13,947 bases of DNA from GCA-965745 sp046704525 (GCA_046704525.1 JBJKRS010000024.1:1-13947); one strand, 5' to 3'. Positions 1 to 7,578 are shown, counted from the stretch's first letter. Translations and numbers: made by a program. Notes: a model not told the origin generated them from the sequence alone.

Positions 1-206
1 GTGTCAGACCCTCCTTTTCTCAGGTATCCGAGCCTGTTTCCGAGCTCATCCCACAGCCAGTTTGTGAATCTGATAACCTGTTGTTTGCCTTCTTCAGGAA
101 CGCCGCCTATCTCTGTAGGAATGAACAGTTTCCATGCCACATCAGCTCTGATGCCACCCTCAGGGCGCATCTTCTTCGCCGGATCGTTCAGTATGATTAC
201 TGCCAT
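1..206 (-). CDS. Hypothetical protein, N-terminal part, runs off the window
   Basis: The minus strand reads open from an ATG at 206 to the window edge, giving the first 68 residues of a protein that starts MAVIILNDPAKKMRPEGG. An in-frame TAA lies one codon upstream of the ATG (complement of 210-212), so this is the first possible start in the frame. The fragment is soluble-looking, mixed in charge and tryptophan-containing (DVAWKLF and TNWLWDELG), with no signal peptide or membrane segment. I do not recognise the family and infer no function. A TATA-like TTTATC element (complement of about 229-236) lies about 25 bases upstream of the ATG, which suits a leaderless transcript. The gene is divergent from the amidohydrolase at 291. 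The plus-strand frame over the same bases is judged a shadow. Confidence 0.6.
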   Translation of the reverse strand, partial: MAVIILNDPAKKMRPEGGIRADVAWKLFIPTEIGGVPEEGKQQVIRFTNWLWDELGNRLGYLRKGGSD

Positions 207-260
207 GGATTAACCAGCACATCGTCAGATAAATCAATTCGCTCCCTGCGAGTATCAAGC

Positions 261-272
261 TTTTTTAAATAT
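261..272 (+). promoter_or_regulatory. AT-rich TATA-like element between divergent genes
   Basis: A T-run followed by TTTAAATATA lies centred about 23 bases before the ATG at 291. This is roughly the distance expected between an archaeal TATA box and a start site that coincides with the start codon. It could also serve the divergent gene at 206 with a leader of about 35 bases. Assignment rests on position and composition only. Confidence 0.4.
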
Positions 273-290
273 ACATCATCATGTTCATTA

Positions 291-1457
291 ATGAAGGAAG
301 CCGGGAAATATGGTGAAATGAAGGCGTGGGACGTTGCTCTGTCAGTTTATGAGCTCAACGAGGTTGGAAGCCAGGAACATGCGTCAGCTGAGCTTCTGGC
401 CGGTGTCCTGAGAGAGCATGGCTTCCAGGTGACCGAGAATTTCATGAACATGTCAACCGCTTTCAGGGCGGAGAAAGTTGTCGGTCGTGGATCGCACACT
501 GTGGCTTTTCTGGCAGAATATGATGCTCTCCCTGGAATAGGCCATGCTTGTGGGCACAACCTGATCGCTGCCTCCGCTGTTTTCTCTGCAATCAGGGCAG
601 CAGAAATGATAACGAACGGCAGAATTATCGTGTTCGGGACCCCGGACGAAGAGGGCACGGGTGAATGGTCAGGCTCCAAAATCCTGATGGCGGAAAGGGG
701 GGCCTTCAAGGGTGTTGATCTCGTCCTCGGATCACATCCGGGGGACGAATGGTGCGTCGGGAAGCAATCACTGGCAGTGCAGGATTTTGAGATCACTTTC
801 AAGGGACATGCCTCACATGAGGCAGCCAACCCAGAGCTGGGGAGGAGTGCCCTGGATGCATCTATTCTCACTTACACCGCCGTTAACATGATGCGCCAGC
901 ACGTTAGAAGAGACGCTAACTTCGTCATGCACGGAATCATCAAGGAGGGGGGAACGGCTTCAAATGTGACTCCCGAGAAATCAGTTCTGGTTTATGGGAT
1001 ACGCTCATCCAGCGTCAGATATCATGCGGAGCTGGTTGATCGTTTCAGGAGTATTGTAGATGGATGTGCAACTGCCACAGGAACTTCATACGAAATAAGG
1101 AATATCGGCCCACTCTTCTCAACTACAAAGATAAACCCAGCCCTTTCAAACAGGATAAGGGAACTGATCCTGGCTAGGGGGATAAAATGTCCCACCTTGT
1201 CTGAGACAATGGGACGACTACCTGGAGGATCAACTGATTTTGCAAATGTTTCACAGGTTGTCCCTGCCCTGGAAGTGGAATTCCAGATAGCTCCAGCGGG
1301 CACTCCATGGCATTCGCATGATTCACTTGAGGCTGCAAGGACCGAGCAGGCAAGAAAGGCACTTGGAGTCGTGATAGATGTCTTGAGCAACACCGCCAGG
1401 CTGTACACCGAGGAAGAGGAGTTCAGGAGTGCAATAAAGGCAGATTTCATTCCGTAA
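291..1457 (+). CDS. M20 family metallo-amidohydrolase (M20D / PM20D2-like)
   Basis: This is a zinc-dependent amidohydrolase or peptidase of the M20 superfamily, 388 residues, cytosolic. Visible motifs in order are: the metal-binding HACGHN at 85-90; the catalytic and metal glutamates in TPDEEGTG (E120-E121); the HP pair at 149-150; the dimerisation-domain HASHEAANP at 173-181; GGTASNVTP at 220-228; GGSTDFANVSQVVP at 312-325; and a late HSH at 341-343. The GSTD.xNVSQVVP signature resembles the subgroup containing p-aminobenzoyl-glutamate hydrolase and the dipeptidase PM20D2; the substrate here is unknown. I chose ATG 291 because the helix before WDVALSVYELNE fits family length and a TATA-like box lies just upstream. 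ATG 318 is the alternative. The frame stays open back to 81, but that part (no family match, spans the promoter) is rejected. The gene is monocistronic or loosely linked to the gene at 1666. Confidence 0.9.
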   Translation: MKEAGKYGEMKAWDVALSVYELNEVGSQEHASAELLAGVLREHGFQVTENFMNMSTAFRAEKVVGRGSHTVAFLAEYDALPGIGHACGHNLIAASAVFSAIRAAEMITNGRIIVFGTPDEEGTGEWSGSKILMAERGAFKGVDLVLGSHPGDEWCVGKQSLAVQDFEITFKGHASHEAANPELGRSALDASILTYTAVNMMRQHVRRDANFVMHGIIKEGGTASNVTPEKSVLVYGIRSSSVRYHAELVDRFRSIVDGCATATGTSYEIRNIGPLFSTTKINPALSNRIRELILARGIKCPTLSETMGRLPGGSTDFANVSQVVPALEVEFQIAPAGTPWHSHDSLEAARTEQARKALGVVIDVLSNTARLYTEEEEFRSAIKADFIP

Positions 1458-1665
1458 GGAACTGGAACACCCAGGGGACGTATGATTTCTGCTCCCCATC
1501 GGATACCATGTCCCTTTGGGGATCTGCCAATGCATCCATGTGGCCCCTGGCTATGGACTTCAGAAATTGCAGGGTTCCTGGCAGGAATTCTCGGTAGCAG
1601 AAACAAAAGAGTCTGCAATCATCCACGGAAAACCAATTAAACGGTGGGAGGATTGACCCGGAGAA

Positions 1666-2151
1666 ATGCTTCTGGTCGACCTCATTGTTCTCTGGCTGCA
1701 TCTGTTCTTTGCAATAATATTCATCGGGGGGTCATTCTTCATCTGGTTCATTGTATGGCCAGCTTCCTATGATATCACCGATGACGAGTCGCTGAGGACA
1801 AAGATCGTCGGCAGGATCGCAAAGCGCTTCGCTCTCTTCACCCACATATCACTTGCAGTTCTTGTGGCCACAGGAATTTACAATGCAACCTGGTATCTCC
1901 CTTCCTTTTCTTCTCTCTTCAGCACAGCCGGTGGAAGAATACTACTCTCCAAATCCATCGTTGTGCTGGCTGCAATAGTCATCATCTACACAAACAACCT
2001 GTACCATGGGAAGAAGATCATGGCATTTGCGAGGGAAAAGAGGTACGAGGAGATGAAGGCCATGAGAAAAAGGACCCACCTCTTCTCATATATATCTCTG
2101 GGACTGCTCTTTCTGATAACTGTGCTTGCTGCAGCCCTTCAGTTGTACTGA
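1666..2151 (+). CDS. CopD-like four-helix membrane protein
   Basis: This is a 161-residue integral membrane protein with four predicted helices (about 4-31, 56-78, 91-113 and 136-160). The first helix (WLHLFFAIIFIGGSFFIWF) and the second (RFALFTHISLAVLVATGIYN) follow the pattern of CopD / copper-resistance-D-like domains: a histidine in a WLH motif, then an R-x-F followed by a TG-x-x-N turn. Histidines H12, H60, H114 and H138 lie in or near the membrane and could bind copper or heme, but the ligand is not known. A purine-rich GGTGGGAGG at 1643-1651 could serve as ribosome-binding site, and AATTAAA at 1635-1641 could be a TATA box about 26 bases before the ATG. The gene ends 18 bases from the convergent rpsG. 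It may instead belong to an unnamed family of similar small membrane proteins. Confidence 0.7.
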   Translation: MLLVDLIVLWLHLFFAIIFIGGSFFIWFIVWPASYDITDDESLRTKIVGRIAKRFALFTHISLAVLVATGIYNATWYLPSFSSLFSTAGGRILLSKSIVVLAAIVIIYTNNLYHGKKIMAFAREKRYEEMKAMRKRTHLFSYISLGLLFLITVLAAALQLY

Positions 2152-2169
2152 TTTTGAAAGAAGTCCAGC

Positions 2170-2733
2170 CTACCTTGCAGACTGGGCGATTCTCTCCATT
2201 TCTTCCTTCTTGCTGACTGCAAAAGAACTCTGCTCGTTCTTTGACGCATTGATAATTTCGTCAGCAAGGCAGTTTACAATGGATTTCTTGCTCTTGTACG
2301 ACGCCTTGGTAGCGCCTATTGCTATGTTTCTGAGTGCAACGTCAACTCTTCTTGATGGGGCAACATCCACAGCTTTTGGCACAGCGATTCCGCCATATTT
2401 CAGCCTGGTTACCTCTTCCCTGGGGGCTGCATTCTCTATGGCATCCACCAGGAGTTGCACAGGGTTCTGCTTGGTCCTCTCAGAAATGATATCGAAAGCT
2501 TCCTTCAGGGCCTTGTAGGCACTGTATTTCTTTCCAGTCCACTTCTCGCTCCTCATTATCTTGTTAAGGAGCCTTTCTATGGTGTTGACGTTCCTCTTGC
2601 CTGCCTGGTAGCTGGAAAACCTTCCGCCGGTGTGGAGGTTCAGGTTTCCCGTGAGATTGATGTAATTGGAGAGCCCCTGGTCATGTATCTGGACCTCGTT
2701 TACAGGGTATTCCCCAAGAAGTTTTAGATCCAC
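2170..2733 (-). CDS. rpsG: 30S ribosomal protein S7 (archaeal uS7)
   Basis: S7 nucleates assembly of the 30S head by binding the 3' major domain of 16S rRNA. The 187-residue product carries the archaeal/eukaryotic S7 pattern: an N-terminal extension ending in NYINLTGNLNLHTGG, then NTIERLLNKIMR, the KAFDII-like stretch KEAFDIISERTKQNPVQLL, and the conserved ENAAPREEVTRLKYGGIAVPKAVD and PSRRVDVALRNI, seen here in continuous order. Length is normal for archaeal S7. The start is GTG at 2733, one base after the rpsL stop codon. GGTGAGG at the end of rpsL gives a strong Shine-Dalgarno match, so the two genes are translated from one transcript. The next gene on the other side is convergent, so the unit ends here. 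Confidence 0.97.
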   Translation of the reverse strand: MDLKLLGEYPVNEVQIHDQGLSNYINLTGNLNLHTGGRFSSYQAGKRNVNTIERLLNKIMRSEKWTGKKYSAYKALKEAFDIISERTKQNPVQLLVDAIENAAPREEVTRLKYGGIAVPKAVDVAPSRRVDVALRNIAIGATKASYKSKKSIVNCLADEIINASKNEQSSFAVSKKEEMERIAQSAR

Positions 2734-2734
2734 C

Positions 2735-3163
2735 TTACCTCACCGTTTTCTCCTTTCTTCCCCTGACAAGCTCGATCAGGGATATGCCGTTGACCTGCAC
2801 GACCTTGTATCTTACACCAGGGATATCCCCCTTGCTTCTTCCCATTCTTCCCCTGATGCCCTCGACGAGGACTTCATCGTGCTCATCGATGTAGTTGATT
2901 GCGCCATCTCCGGGTGCAAACGCAGTTATTTGCCTCCCGTTTTTTATAAGCTGAAGCTTGACACATTTCCTAATGGCCGAATTTGGCTGCTTTGCCTCTA
3001 TTCCAATCTTCTCAATAACAATGCCCTTTGCCTGGGGCGCACCTACCAGAGGATCGCTTTTCTTCTTCAGGGACAGCATCCTCTTCTTGTAGTCCCTGTC
3101 GGACCATCTGTACCTGTTCCTCTGGGACTGAAGCTTCTGACCTGCATTAATTCCGTTTGCCAA
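2735..3163 (-). CDS. rpsL: 30S ribosomal protein S12 (archaeal uS12), TTG start
   Basis: S12 lies at the decoding centre and helps enforce tRNA selection. The 142-residue product matches archaeal S12 end to end: an N-terminal NGINAGQKL, RWSDRDYKKRML, GAPQAKGIV, the universal loop KQPNSAIRK, GDGAINYIDEHDEV, GDIPGVRYKVVQVNGISL and a GRKEKTVR tail. Family length fits a start at TTG 3163, preceded by GGTGG four bases upstream. The open frame continues to 3349, but that 62-residue extension has no counterpart in S12 and covers the promoter, so a start at 3349 would be an annotation error. The gene has its own TATA-like box at 3248-3255 and forms a two-gene unit with rpsG. Confidence 0.97.
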   Translation of the reverse strand: MANGINAGQKLQSQRNRYRWSDRDYKKRMLSLKKKSDPLVGAPQAKGIVIEKIGIEAKQPNSAIRKCVKLQLIKNGRQITAFAPGDGAINYIDEHDEVLVEGIRGRMGRSKGDIPGVRYKVVQVNGISLIELVRGRKEKTVR

Positions 3164-3203
3164 TTTACCACCTGTGTGATGTAACCTGAAAGTGAATTCC
3201 AGA

Positions 3204-3216
3204 GGACTCCGAGTCC
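3204..3216 (-). repeat. Short dyad in the rpsL leader
   Basis: GGACTCCGAGTCC is an inverted repeat with five-base arms (GGACT/AGTCC) and a three-base centre. It lies between the inferred transcription start (near 3223) and the TTG at 3163, so on the mRNA it could form a small hairpin about 40 bases ahead of the start codon. The regulatory meaning is inference. Confidence 0.35.
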
Positions 3217-3247
3217 CTGAAACCGTAACCACATTATAGTGATGAAG

Positions 3248-3255
3248 TATAAAAC
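3248..3255 (-). promoter_or_regulatory. rpsL: TATA box for rpsL-rpsG
   Basis: On the minus strand this reads GTTTTATA, a good archaeal TATA box. Transcription would start about 25 bases downstream, near 3223-3226, leaving a leader of about 60 bases before the TTG start. This supports transcription of rpsL-rpsG apart from the GTPase gene upstream. Confidence 0.5.
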
Positions 3256-3361
3256 TGTTAACTCCGGGAGCTCTTTGCATCCGGAGTGTGGGAGACTGTC
3301 TGAAGGGGTTTTTCTTCATCGCGGAAGATGTAAGCCCACCCTGTTTCATTGGATCCTGCCT

Positions 3362-4543
3362 TCAAGTCTTGGCAACGATCCTGACAACATCGCCTTCCTT
3401 CAGTTCATGCTCACGGGCTATTACCATTCTTGTTCTACCGTCCACGGCCTTAATGAATCCTTCACCTATCTGGGTGTGGACCCTGTAAGCAAGATCAAGG
3501 GCGGTCTGGCCCTTCTTCATGAGGAACGCATCCGGAAGCACACGGCCCTCCTTGTCAGTCCAGTGTGTCTCGTCGTAGACCGGGTAGACAACTATGTAAC
3601 CAAGCATTCTCACAACATGTTCGAGAAGCTTCTGGGGCCTCTCTGCGTAGTCTCTGGAAAGGAATTCCCTGATCCCTTCCAGTGCCTTCATCTGCTTTTC
3701 GCTGGCCTTGCCGGGAACAGAGGAGAAGTCGTCCGCGACCGAGTCTATTATACCTGCAGAGTACGCCTTCTGTATGGCCAGTTCATACTCGCCTGATGTG
3801 AAGACACAGTTTTCCAGAGAACTCCTTATGTGATCCACCTCACCGGGGGAGCACAGGTCAGCCTTGTTTGCCAGATAGACTATTGGCTTGGCCACGCTGA
3901 AAAAAGTCTCGGCAAACTTCCTGAAGTCATCATCTGACCATGCGGAAAGCTTTGAGGGAAAACCTCCCCCTAGCAGAAGCTCGGAGAGTTCATGTTCACT
4001 GATCCCGAAGCCTGCCATCCGCTTCATCAGGGAAGACTCCATCCGGGTCTTTGAGGCATCCTCCTTACGGGCGAATTTCTCCCAGTCACGCGAGAGCTTC
4101 GATGACATCCACTCAACAAGCTCTTTCTTTACAAAATTGACCTCTTCCATGGGGTCGATCCTGTCCTCCGCCGGGGTCCCGTCAAGGTTGCTTGTTCCGG
4201 AGGCGTCGAAAACATGGACAATTGCATCCGAATCCCTTATGTTCTCGAGGAACTCGTTCCCCATGCCCTTCCCTTCGCTTGCTCCGGGAATTAGGCCCGG
4301 CACGTCTATGACCTCTACCGGGATGCTCCTCACGCCATCCGTGCAGTTGCCTTCCCTTGGCTGGCATTTCTTCCCCAGCACCTTCTCGGGGCATTCGACT
4401 GAAAAGTATGCCAGACCTGCATTGGGCTTTATCGTCGTAAACGGGTAGCTTGCAATCTCGGCAGAATTGTGTGTGAGTGCGGTGAAGAGCGTCGATTTGC
4501 CTGCGTTTGGCTTCCCAACAAGCCCGATTTTTACGATGCTCAT
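3362..4543 (-). CDS. Obg-superfamily GTPase, Ygr210 type, with TGS domain
   Basis: This is a 393-residue TRAFAC-class GTPase of the OBG/YchF group. It shows the P-loop GKPNAGKS at 10-17, the switch II DVPGLIPGASEGKGMGNEFL starting at 80, the base-specificity motif NKAD at 226-229, and a C-terminal TGS domain from about 310 to the end (RTRMVIAREHELKEGDVVRI). The canonical NKxD points to guanine specificity and separates it from bacterial YchF, whose altered motif favours ATP. A cysteine-containing insert (C60 and C67) before the PVEVIDVPG segment and the GTSNLDG segment resemble the archaeal/fungal Ygr210 subgroup. The cellular role is probably linked to ribosomes or translation, but is not established. 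It starts at ATG 4543, 38 bases after the UPF0179 gene, and may be the last gene of the egsA run. No clear Shine-Dalgarno motif precedes it; a weak CTTAATG could be a private TATA box. Confidence 0.92.
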   Translation of the reverse strand: MSIVKIGLVGKPNAGKSTLFTALTHNSAEIASYPFTTIKPNAGLAYFSVECPEKVLGKKCQPREGNCTDGVRSIPVEVIDVPGLIPGASEGKGMGNEFLENIRDSDAIVHVFDASGTSNLDGTPAEDRIDPMEEVNFVKKELVEWMSSKLSRDWEKFARKEDASKTRMESSLMKRMAGFGISEHELSELLLGGGFPSKLSAWSDDDFRKFAETFFSVAKPIVYLANKADLCSPGEVDHIRSSLENCVFTSGEYELAIQKAYSAGIIDSVADDFSSVPGKASEKQMKALEGIREFLSRDYAERPQKLLEHVVRMLGYIVVYPVYDETHWTDKEGRVLPDAFLMKKGQTALDLAYRVHTQIGEGFIKAVDGRTRMVIAREHELKEGDVVRIVAKT

Positions 4544-4580
4544 ATCATGGAATGAATTGCCGGGAGCATTAAGAACGTTA

Positions 4581-5018
4581 TCAGCCCATCTTAACTGATA
4601 CTTTCCTCATATCATAGCCCTTGGGGCAGTCCAGTTTGTCCTCCACCTTGGAAATTGTCGCCTTGGTCCCCTCGCGCATGTGAAGGAGGTTGCAGGTTTC
4701 TATGTTCTCGCAGTTGTAATGGTCGCAGTCCATGGATTTCAGCGTCACCTTTGAACCCTCCTGCACCTTGCGCCCATACTGTAGGTTAACCTTCTCGTCA
4801 ACTTCCTCTACTTCGATGGTTGCTACCTTGTCGTGGTTGTAGACGAAGCAAGGATGTACCTTGTCCCTCACCTTGGAGACACGGTAGGTCCTTCCGGGCT
4901 GCAGGTTGAAACAAACGTTTTTTATCTTGCACTCCGCACACCCGACAAGGGGTGTCACGAAGGTAAACTCTAAGCCTTCTTTGGCCAAGTCTAGGCCAAT
5001 CAGAGAAATTTTCGCCAT
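4581..5018 (-). CDS. UPF0179 family protein, cysteine-rich
   Basis: This is a 145-residue archaeal protein of unknown function in the UPF0179 family. It starts MAKISLIGLDLAKEGLEF. Eight cysteines are arranged as a C-x2-C-x5-C group with a following HPC in the first half, and a C-x4-C-x5-C group (CDHYNCENIETC) with a following DCP in the second. That suggests two similar metal-binding halves, binding zinc or an iron-sulfur cluster (inference). The protein is otherwise basic and beta-rich with no membrane segment. I chose the second ATG at 5018 because GAGCTGAT (7 of 8 to GAGGTGAT) lies six bases before it and family members begin close to this residue; ATG 5024 adds only MH. It begins 14 bases after egsA, so the two genes are probably co-transcribed and may be translationally linked. 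Confidence 0.88.
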   Translation of the reverse strand: MAKISLIGLDLAKEGLEFTFVTPLVGCAECKIKNVCFNLQPGRTYRVSKVRDKVHPCFVYNHDKVATIEVEEVDEKVNLQYGRKVQEGSKVTLKSMDCDHYNCENIETCNLLHMREGTKATISKVEDKLDCPKGYDMRKVSVKMG

Positions 5019-5032
5019 ATGCATCAGCTCGT

Positions 5033-6091
5033 TTAAATGATTCCAGTAACTTCGAGAGCCTTCTCCGCCACAGAGTAGCTGAGATCCCTCTCGCCCAGAA
5101 TAGTATATCTTTCGGGCCTTATCCTGTGGGCTGTCATAAGGGCATTTATGACTGTATCATCACTAATGCCGTAGTCCCTTGCCCTGACGGAAAGTCCAAA
5201 CTTCGAATAGGTATTCACCAGCTCTTTCCAGTTTCCTCCATGGAGGAACATGGATACAACAGAACCGATGGCACACTGCTCTCCGTGAATCGATGTCCCC
5301 GGTCCGGATTGCTGGAGCGCATGCGCCAGGAGGTGCTCCGAACCGCTAGCGGGCCTCGAGGAGGCCGCAATTGCCATCGCCGTTCCGGACGCAAGTATCT
5401 GCTTCGTTACAAGCCACACAGATTCCTCAACTCCGGGGAGAATGAGGTGGGCTTTTTCTATAAGTTCCTTTGAGGCGTATTGTGAAAGTGCCGCCGCACT
5501 TGTACTGTATTCTTCGGCATGGAGCCTGTTGGCCAGTTTCCAGTCAAGCAGCGCGGTCTCGTTGGAAACAACGTCCGCTGCACCCGAAGAAAGGTACTTG
5601 AACGGTGCCTTGACCATCACGGCCGTGTCAGCAATTATCGCCACTGGCATTGATGCTTCTTCAGATACCGTGCAGCCATCCCTCTTTATGGATGCACGCG
5701 GAGAAGCTATACCGTCATGGCTTGCTGATGTCGGGATGCTGACAAAAGGGATGTTGAGATCGAATGCAGCCTTCTTGCCAAGGTCAATCTTGGAGCCTCC
5801 GCCGACACCTATAAGAATTCCAGCGCGGGAATACCGTGTCTCGCTTATGATGTGCTCAAGGTTTGTCTCATTGGCGGAGCCTGTTTTGATGACGTCCACA
5901 TCAAACCGAGACGACTCGAGGAGTTTCTTGACATCATTTCCGGCCAGCTTGCCGGTCTTTTCCCCAGTGACAATGATAACAGAGCCATTTCTGAGGTTGT
6001 AGTCAACGACCTGGACAATCCTCTCGAGAACGCCATGTCCGACAAATACGTCCCTCGGAAATTGCATTGTCCTGAATTTGCCAAACTCCAT
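5033..6091 (-). CDS. egsA: sn-Glycerol-1-phosphate dehydrogenase [NAD(P)+]
   Basis: EgsA reduces dihydroxyacetone phosphate to sn-glycerol 1-phosphate, the stereospecific backbone of archaeal ether lipids, in the cytosol. The 352-residue product has the usual family length and order: an N-terminal nucleotide-binding fold with VIIVTGEKTGK, the nucleotide motif GVGGGSKIDLGK at 95-106, the substrate-site loop SASHDGIASPRAS at 122-134, and a helical C-terminal domain. Zinc ligands expected from family structures are visible: D173 (GAADVVSNETALLDW), H253 (SGSEHLLAHAL) and H269 (HGEQCAIGS). The ATG at 6091 lacks a clear ribosome-binding site, but TTGTATTATG about 25 bases upstream looks like a TATA box, so the transcript is probably leaderless. 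It heads a run with the UPF0179 protein and the GTPase. Confidence 0.97.
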   Translation of the reverse strand: MEFGKFRTMQFPRDVFVGHGVLERIVQVVDYNLRNGSVIIVTGEKTGKLAGNDVKKLLESSRFDVDVIKTGSANETNLEHIISETRYSRAGILIGVGGGSKIDLGKKAAFDLNIPFVSIPTSASHDGIASPRASIKRDGCTVSEEASMPVAIIADTAVMVKAPFKYLSSGAADVVSNETALLDWKLANRLHAEEYSTSAAALSQYASKELIEKAHLILPGVEESVWLVTKQILASGTAMAIAASSRPASGSEHLLAHALQQSGPGTSIHGEQCAIGSVVSMFLHGGNWKELVNTYSKFGLSVRARDYGISDDTVINALMTAHRIRPERYTILGERDLSYSVAEKALEVTGII

Positions 6092-6110
6092 CTCAGGCTA
6101 CTTCCTTTTT

Positions 6111-6119
6111 CATAATACA
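6111..6119 (-). promoter_or_regulatory. egsA: TATA-like box for egsA
   Basis: The minus strand reads TGTATTATG here, centred about 24 bases upstream of the egsA ATG. The distance predicts a transcript that begins at or next to the start codon. The sequence is a moderate match only. Confidence 0.4.
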
Positions 6120-6163
6120 AAGCAATCTAGTTCAAGTAATTTTGCCTGCTGGTATTTTGCTGC

Positions 6164-7036
6164 TCATATCGTGAAGCGCTTCGTTCCCACAGCCATGCTC
6201 CCGTTGTCGTAATGCGCGAAATCCTCTCCATCGACTGCGATCAATCCCACAAGTGTCTGACCGAAGCTATTCACTTCTTCCTCCAGGATCTTCTGAAGCG
6301 GTGCCGTTCCTATCCTGGCATACGCACGGTAGCACAGGATGTTCTTTGCTATTTCCTCTCCTATCCCGGTTGCAACAACAGCACCCTTTGGTCCGCAGTA
6401 GATTCCTGATCCTATTATCGGCGAGTCTCCTACTCTCCCTCTCATCATGGGGCTCGTCCCGCCTGTGGAGACGGCAGCGGCAAATTTCCCGTCCTGCCTA
6501 GCCACAGCCCCAACTGTGTCACATGAGTCCTTCAGCAGTTTCCTGTAGTCCACATACTTCCTGAAGTGAAGCACACTTTCAGAAACCGCTGAGTCAGTCG
6601 TATCTAAATCCTGCAGAGTCTTTTTGAGCCTGTTCATGGCCTTGTCCGTAGAAGGATCGTAATCACCGTGGCCCATGACCCGGGCGAACTTGACCGCTCC
6701 GTCCGATGCCAGCATAATGTGCGGGCTCTTCTCCAAAACATCCTTTGCCACCAGGATTGGATTTTTCACTCTTTCAATTCCAATCACTGATCCAAAATCA
6801 CCCGGAATCATTACCGCCGCATCCATCTGGATTGATCCGTCTATTCTCATGACAGAACCTGTTCCCGCATTGAAATCTGGATCATCCTCCATCCTGACCA
6901 CTGCGTTGACCACATTTTCAAGCGGGGTTCTATTCTCGTCCCCAGATGATGCGAAGCCATCCAGCTTGCTGTTGAGCTCTTCCAGCCTCGTTTTGTCTGA
7001 ACCCACTCCGCCATGGAGGAGAAGTATTCCTGTCAT
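6164..7036 (-). CDS. Isoaspartyl peptidase / L-asparaginase (Ntn hydrolase, family T2)
   Basis: This is a 290-residue N-terminal-nucleophile hydrolase that cleaves isoaspartyl peptides and/or asparagine. It begins with ILLLHGGVG and carries NAGTGSVMRIDGSIQMDAAVM at 56-76. The catalytic threonine is T174 in SCDTVGAVA; the precursor would be cut just before it into alpha (173 residues) and beta (117) subunits. The substrate-binding segment STGGTSPMMRGRVGDSPIIG (190-209) and a GTG-like ATGIGEE turn follow, as in plant-type asparaginases. It would repair or degrade peptides with beta-linked aspartate, fitting protein turnover in a heterotroph. The ATG at 7036 lies about 25 bases downstream of a TATA-like TTTAATAA, suggesting a leaderless transcript. 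It is separated from egsA by 72 bases and read in the same direction. Exact substrate preference cannot be read from the sequence. Confidence 0.94.
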   Translation of the reverse strand: MTGILLLHGGVGSDKTRLEELNSKLDGFASSGDENRTPLENVVNAVVRMEDDPDFNAGTGSVMRIDGSIQMDAAVMIPGDFGSVIGIERVKNPILVAKDVLEKSPHIMLASDGAVKFARVMGHGDYDPSTDKAMNRLKKTLQDLDTTDSAVSESVLHFRKYVDYRKLLKDSCDTVGAVARQDGKFAAAVSTGGTSPMMRGRVGDSPIIGSGIYCGPKGAVVATGIGEEIAKNILCYRAYARIGTAPLQKILEEEVNSFGQTLVGLIAVDGEDFAHYDNGSMAVGTKRFTI

Positions 7037-7056
7037 GAAGCCTCATACTGGCTGAA

Positions 7057-7066
7057 TTATTAAATT
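7057..7066 (-). promoter_or_regulatory. TATA box for the isoaspartyl peptidase gene
   Basis: The minus strand reads AATTTAATAA, centred 25 bases before the ATG at 7036. Position and sequence fit an archaeal TATA box that drives a leaderless mRNA. Confidence 0.5.
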
Positions 7067-7152
7067 TGTTTCGTATTTTTCCGGCATATGTACGATTTGT
7101 TCCAACTTCAGCCTGCATCACCAGGCGACAAGGTCAGAGCTCCCACAGAAAT

Positions 7153-7162
7153 CTTATATATA
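7153..7162 (+). promoter_or_regulatory. TATA box for tRNA-Val
   Basis: CTTATATATA is a strong archaeal TATA box. Transcription would begin near 7183, leaving a 5' leader of about 30 bases ahead of the mature tRNA at 7213. Confidence 0.6.
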
Positions 7163-7212
7163 TTCTAGGAATTGTGCGCAGCACGCTTTCTGCAAGGCAG
7201 AACGCGCCTTCA

Positions 7213-7578
<366 letters not shown>

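Noticed and set aside
81..290. 70-residue N-terminal extension of the M20 amidohydrolase frame
   Set aside because: It has no family counterpart, overlaps the divergent gene at 206 and covers the TATA-like element at 261-272.
1022..1618. 198-residue minus-strand frame opposite the amidohydrolase
   Set aside because: It lies mostly antisense to the well-supported M20 catalytic region and has no motif of its own.
3164..3349. 62-residue extension of S12
   Set aside because: S12 proteins begin at the NGINAGQKL segment; the extension spans the inferred promoter and leader.
5442..6002. 186-residue plus-strand frame opposite egsA
   Set aside because: It is the complement of the conserved EgsA nucleotide-binding region, so it is a shadow frame.
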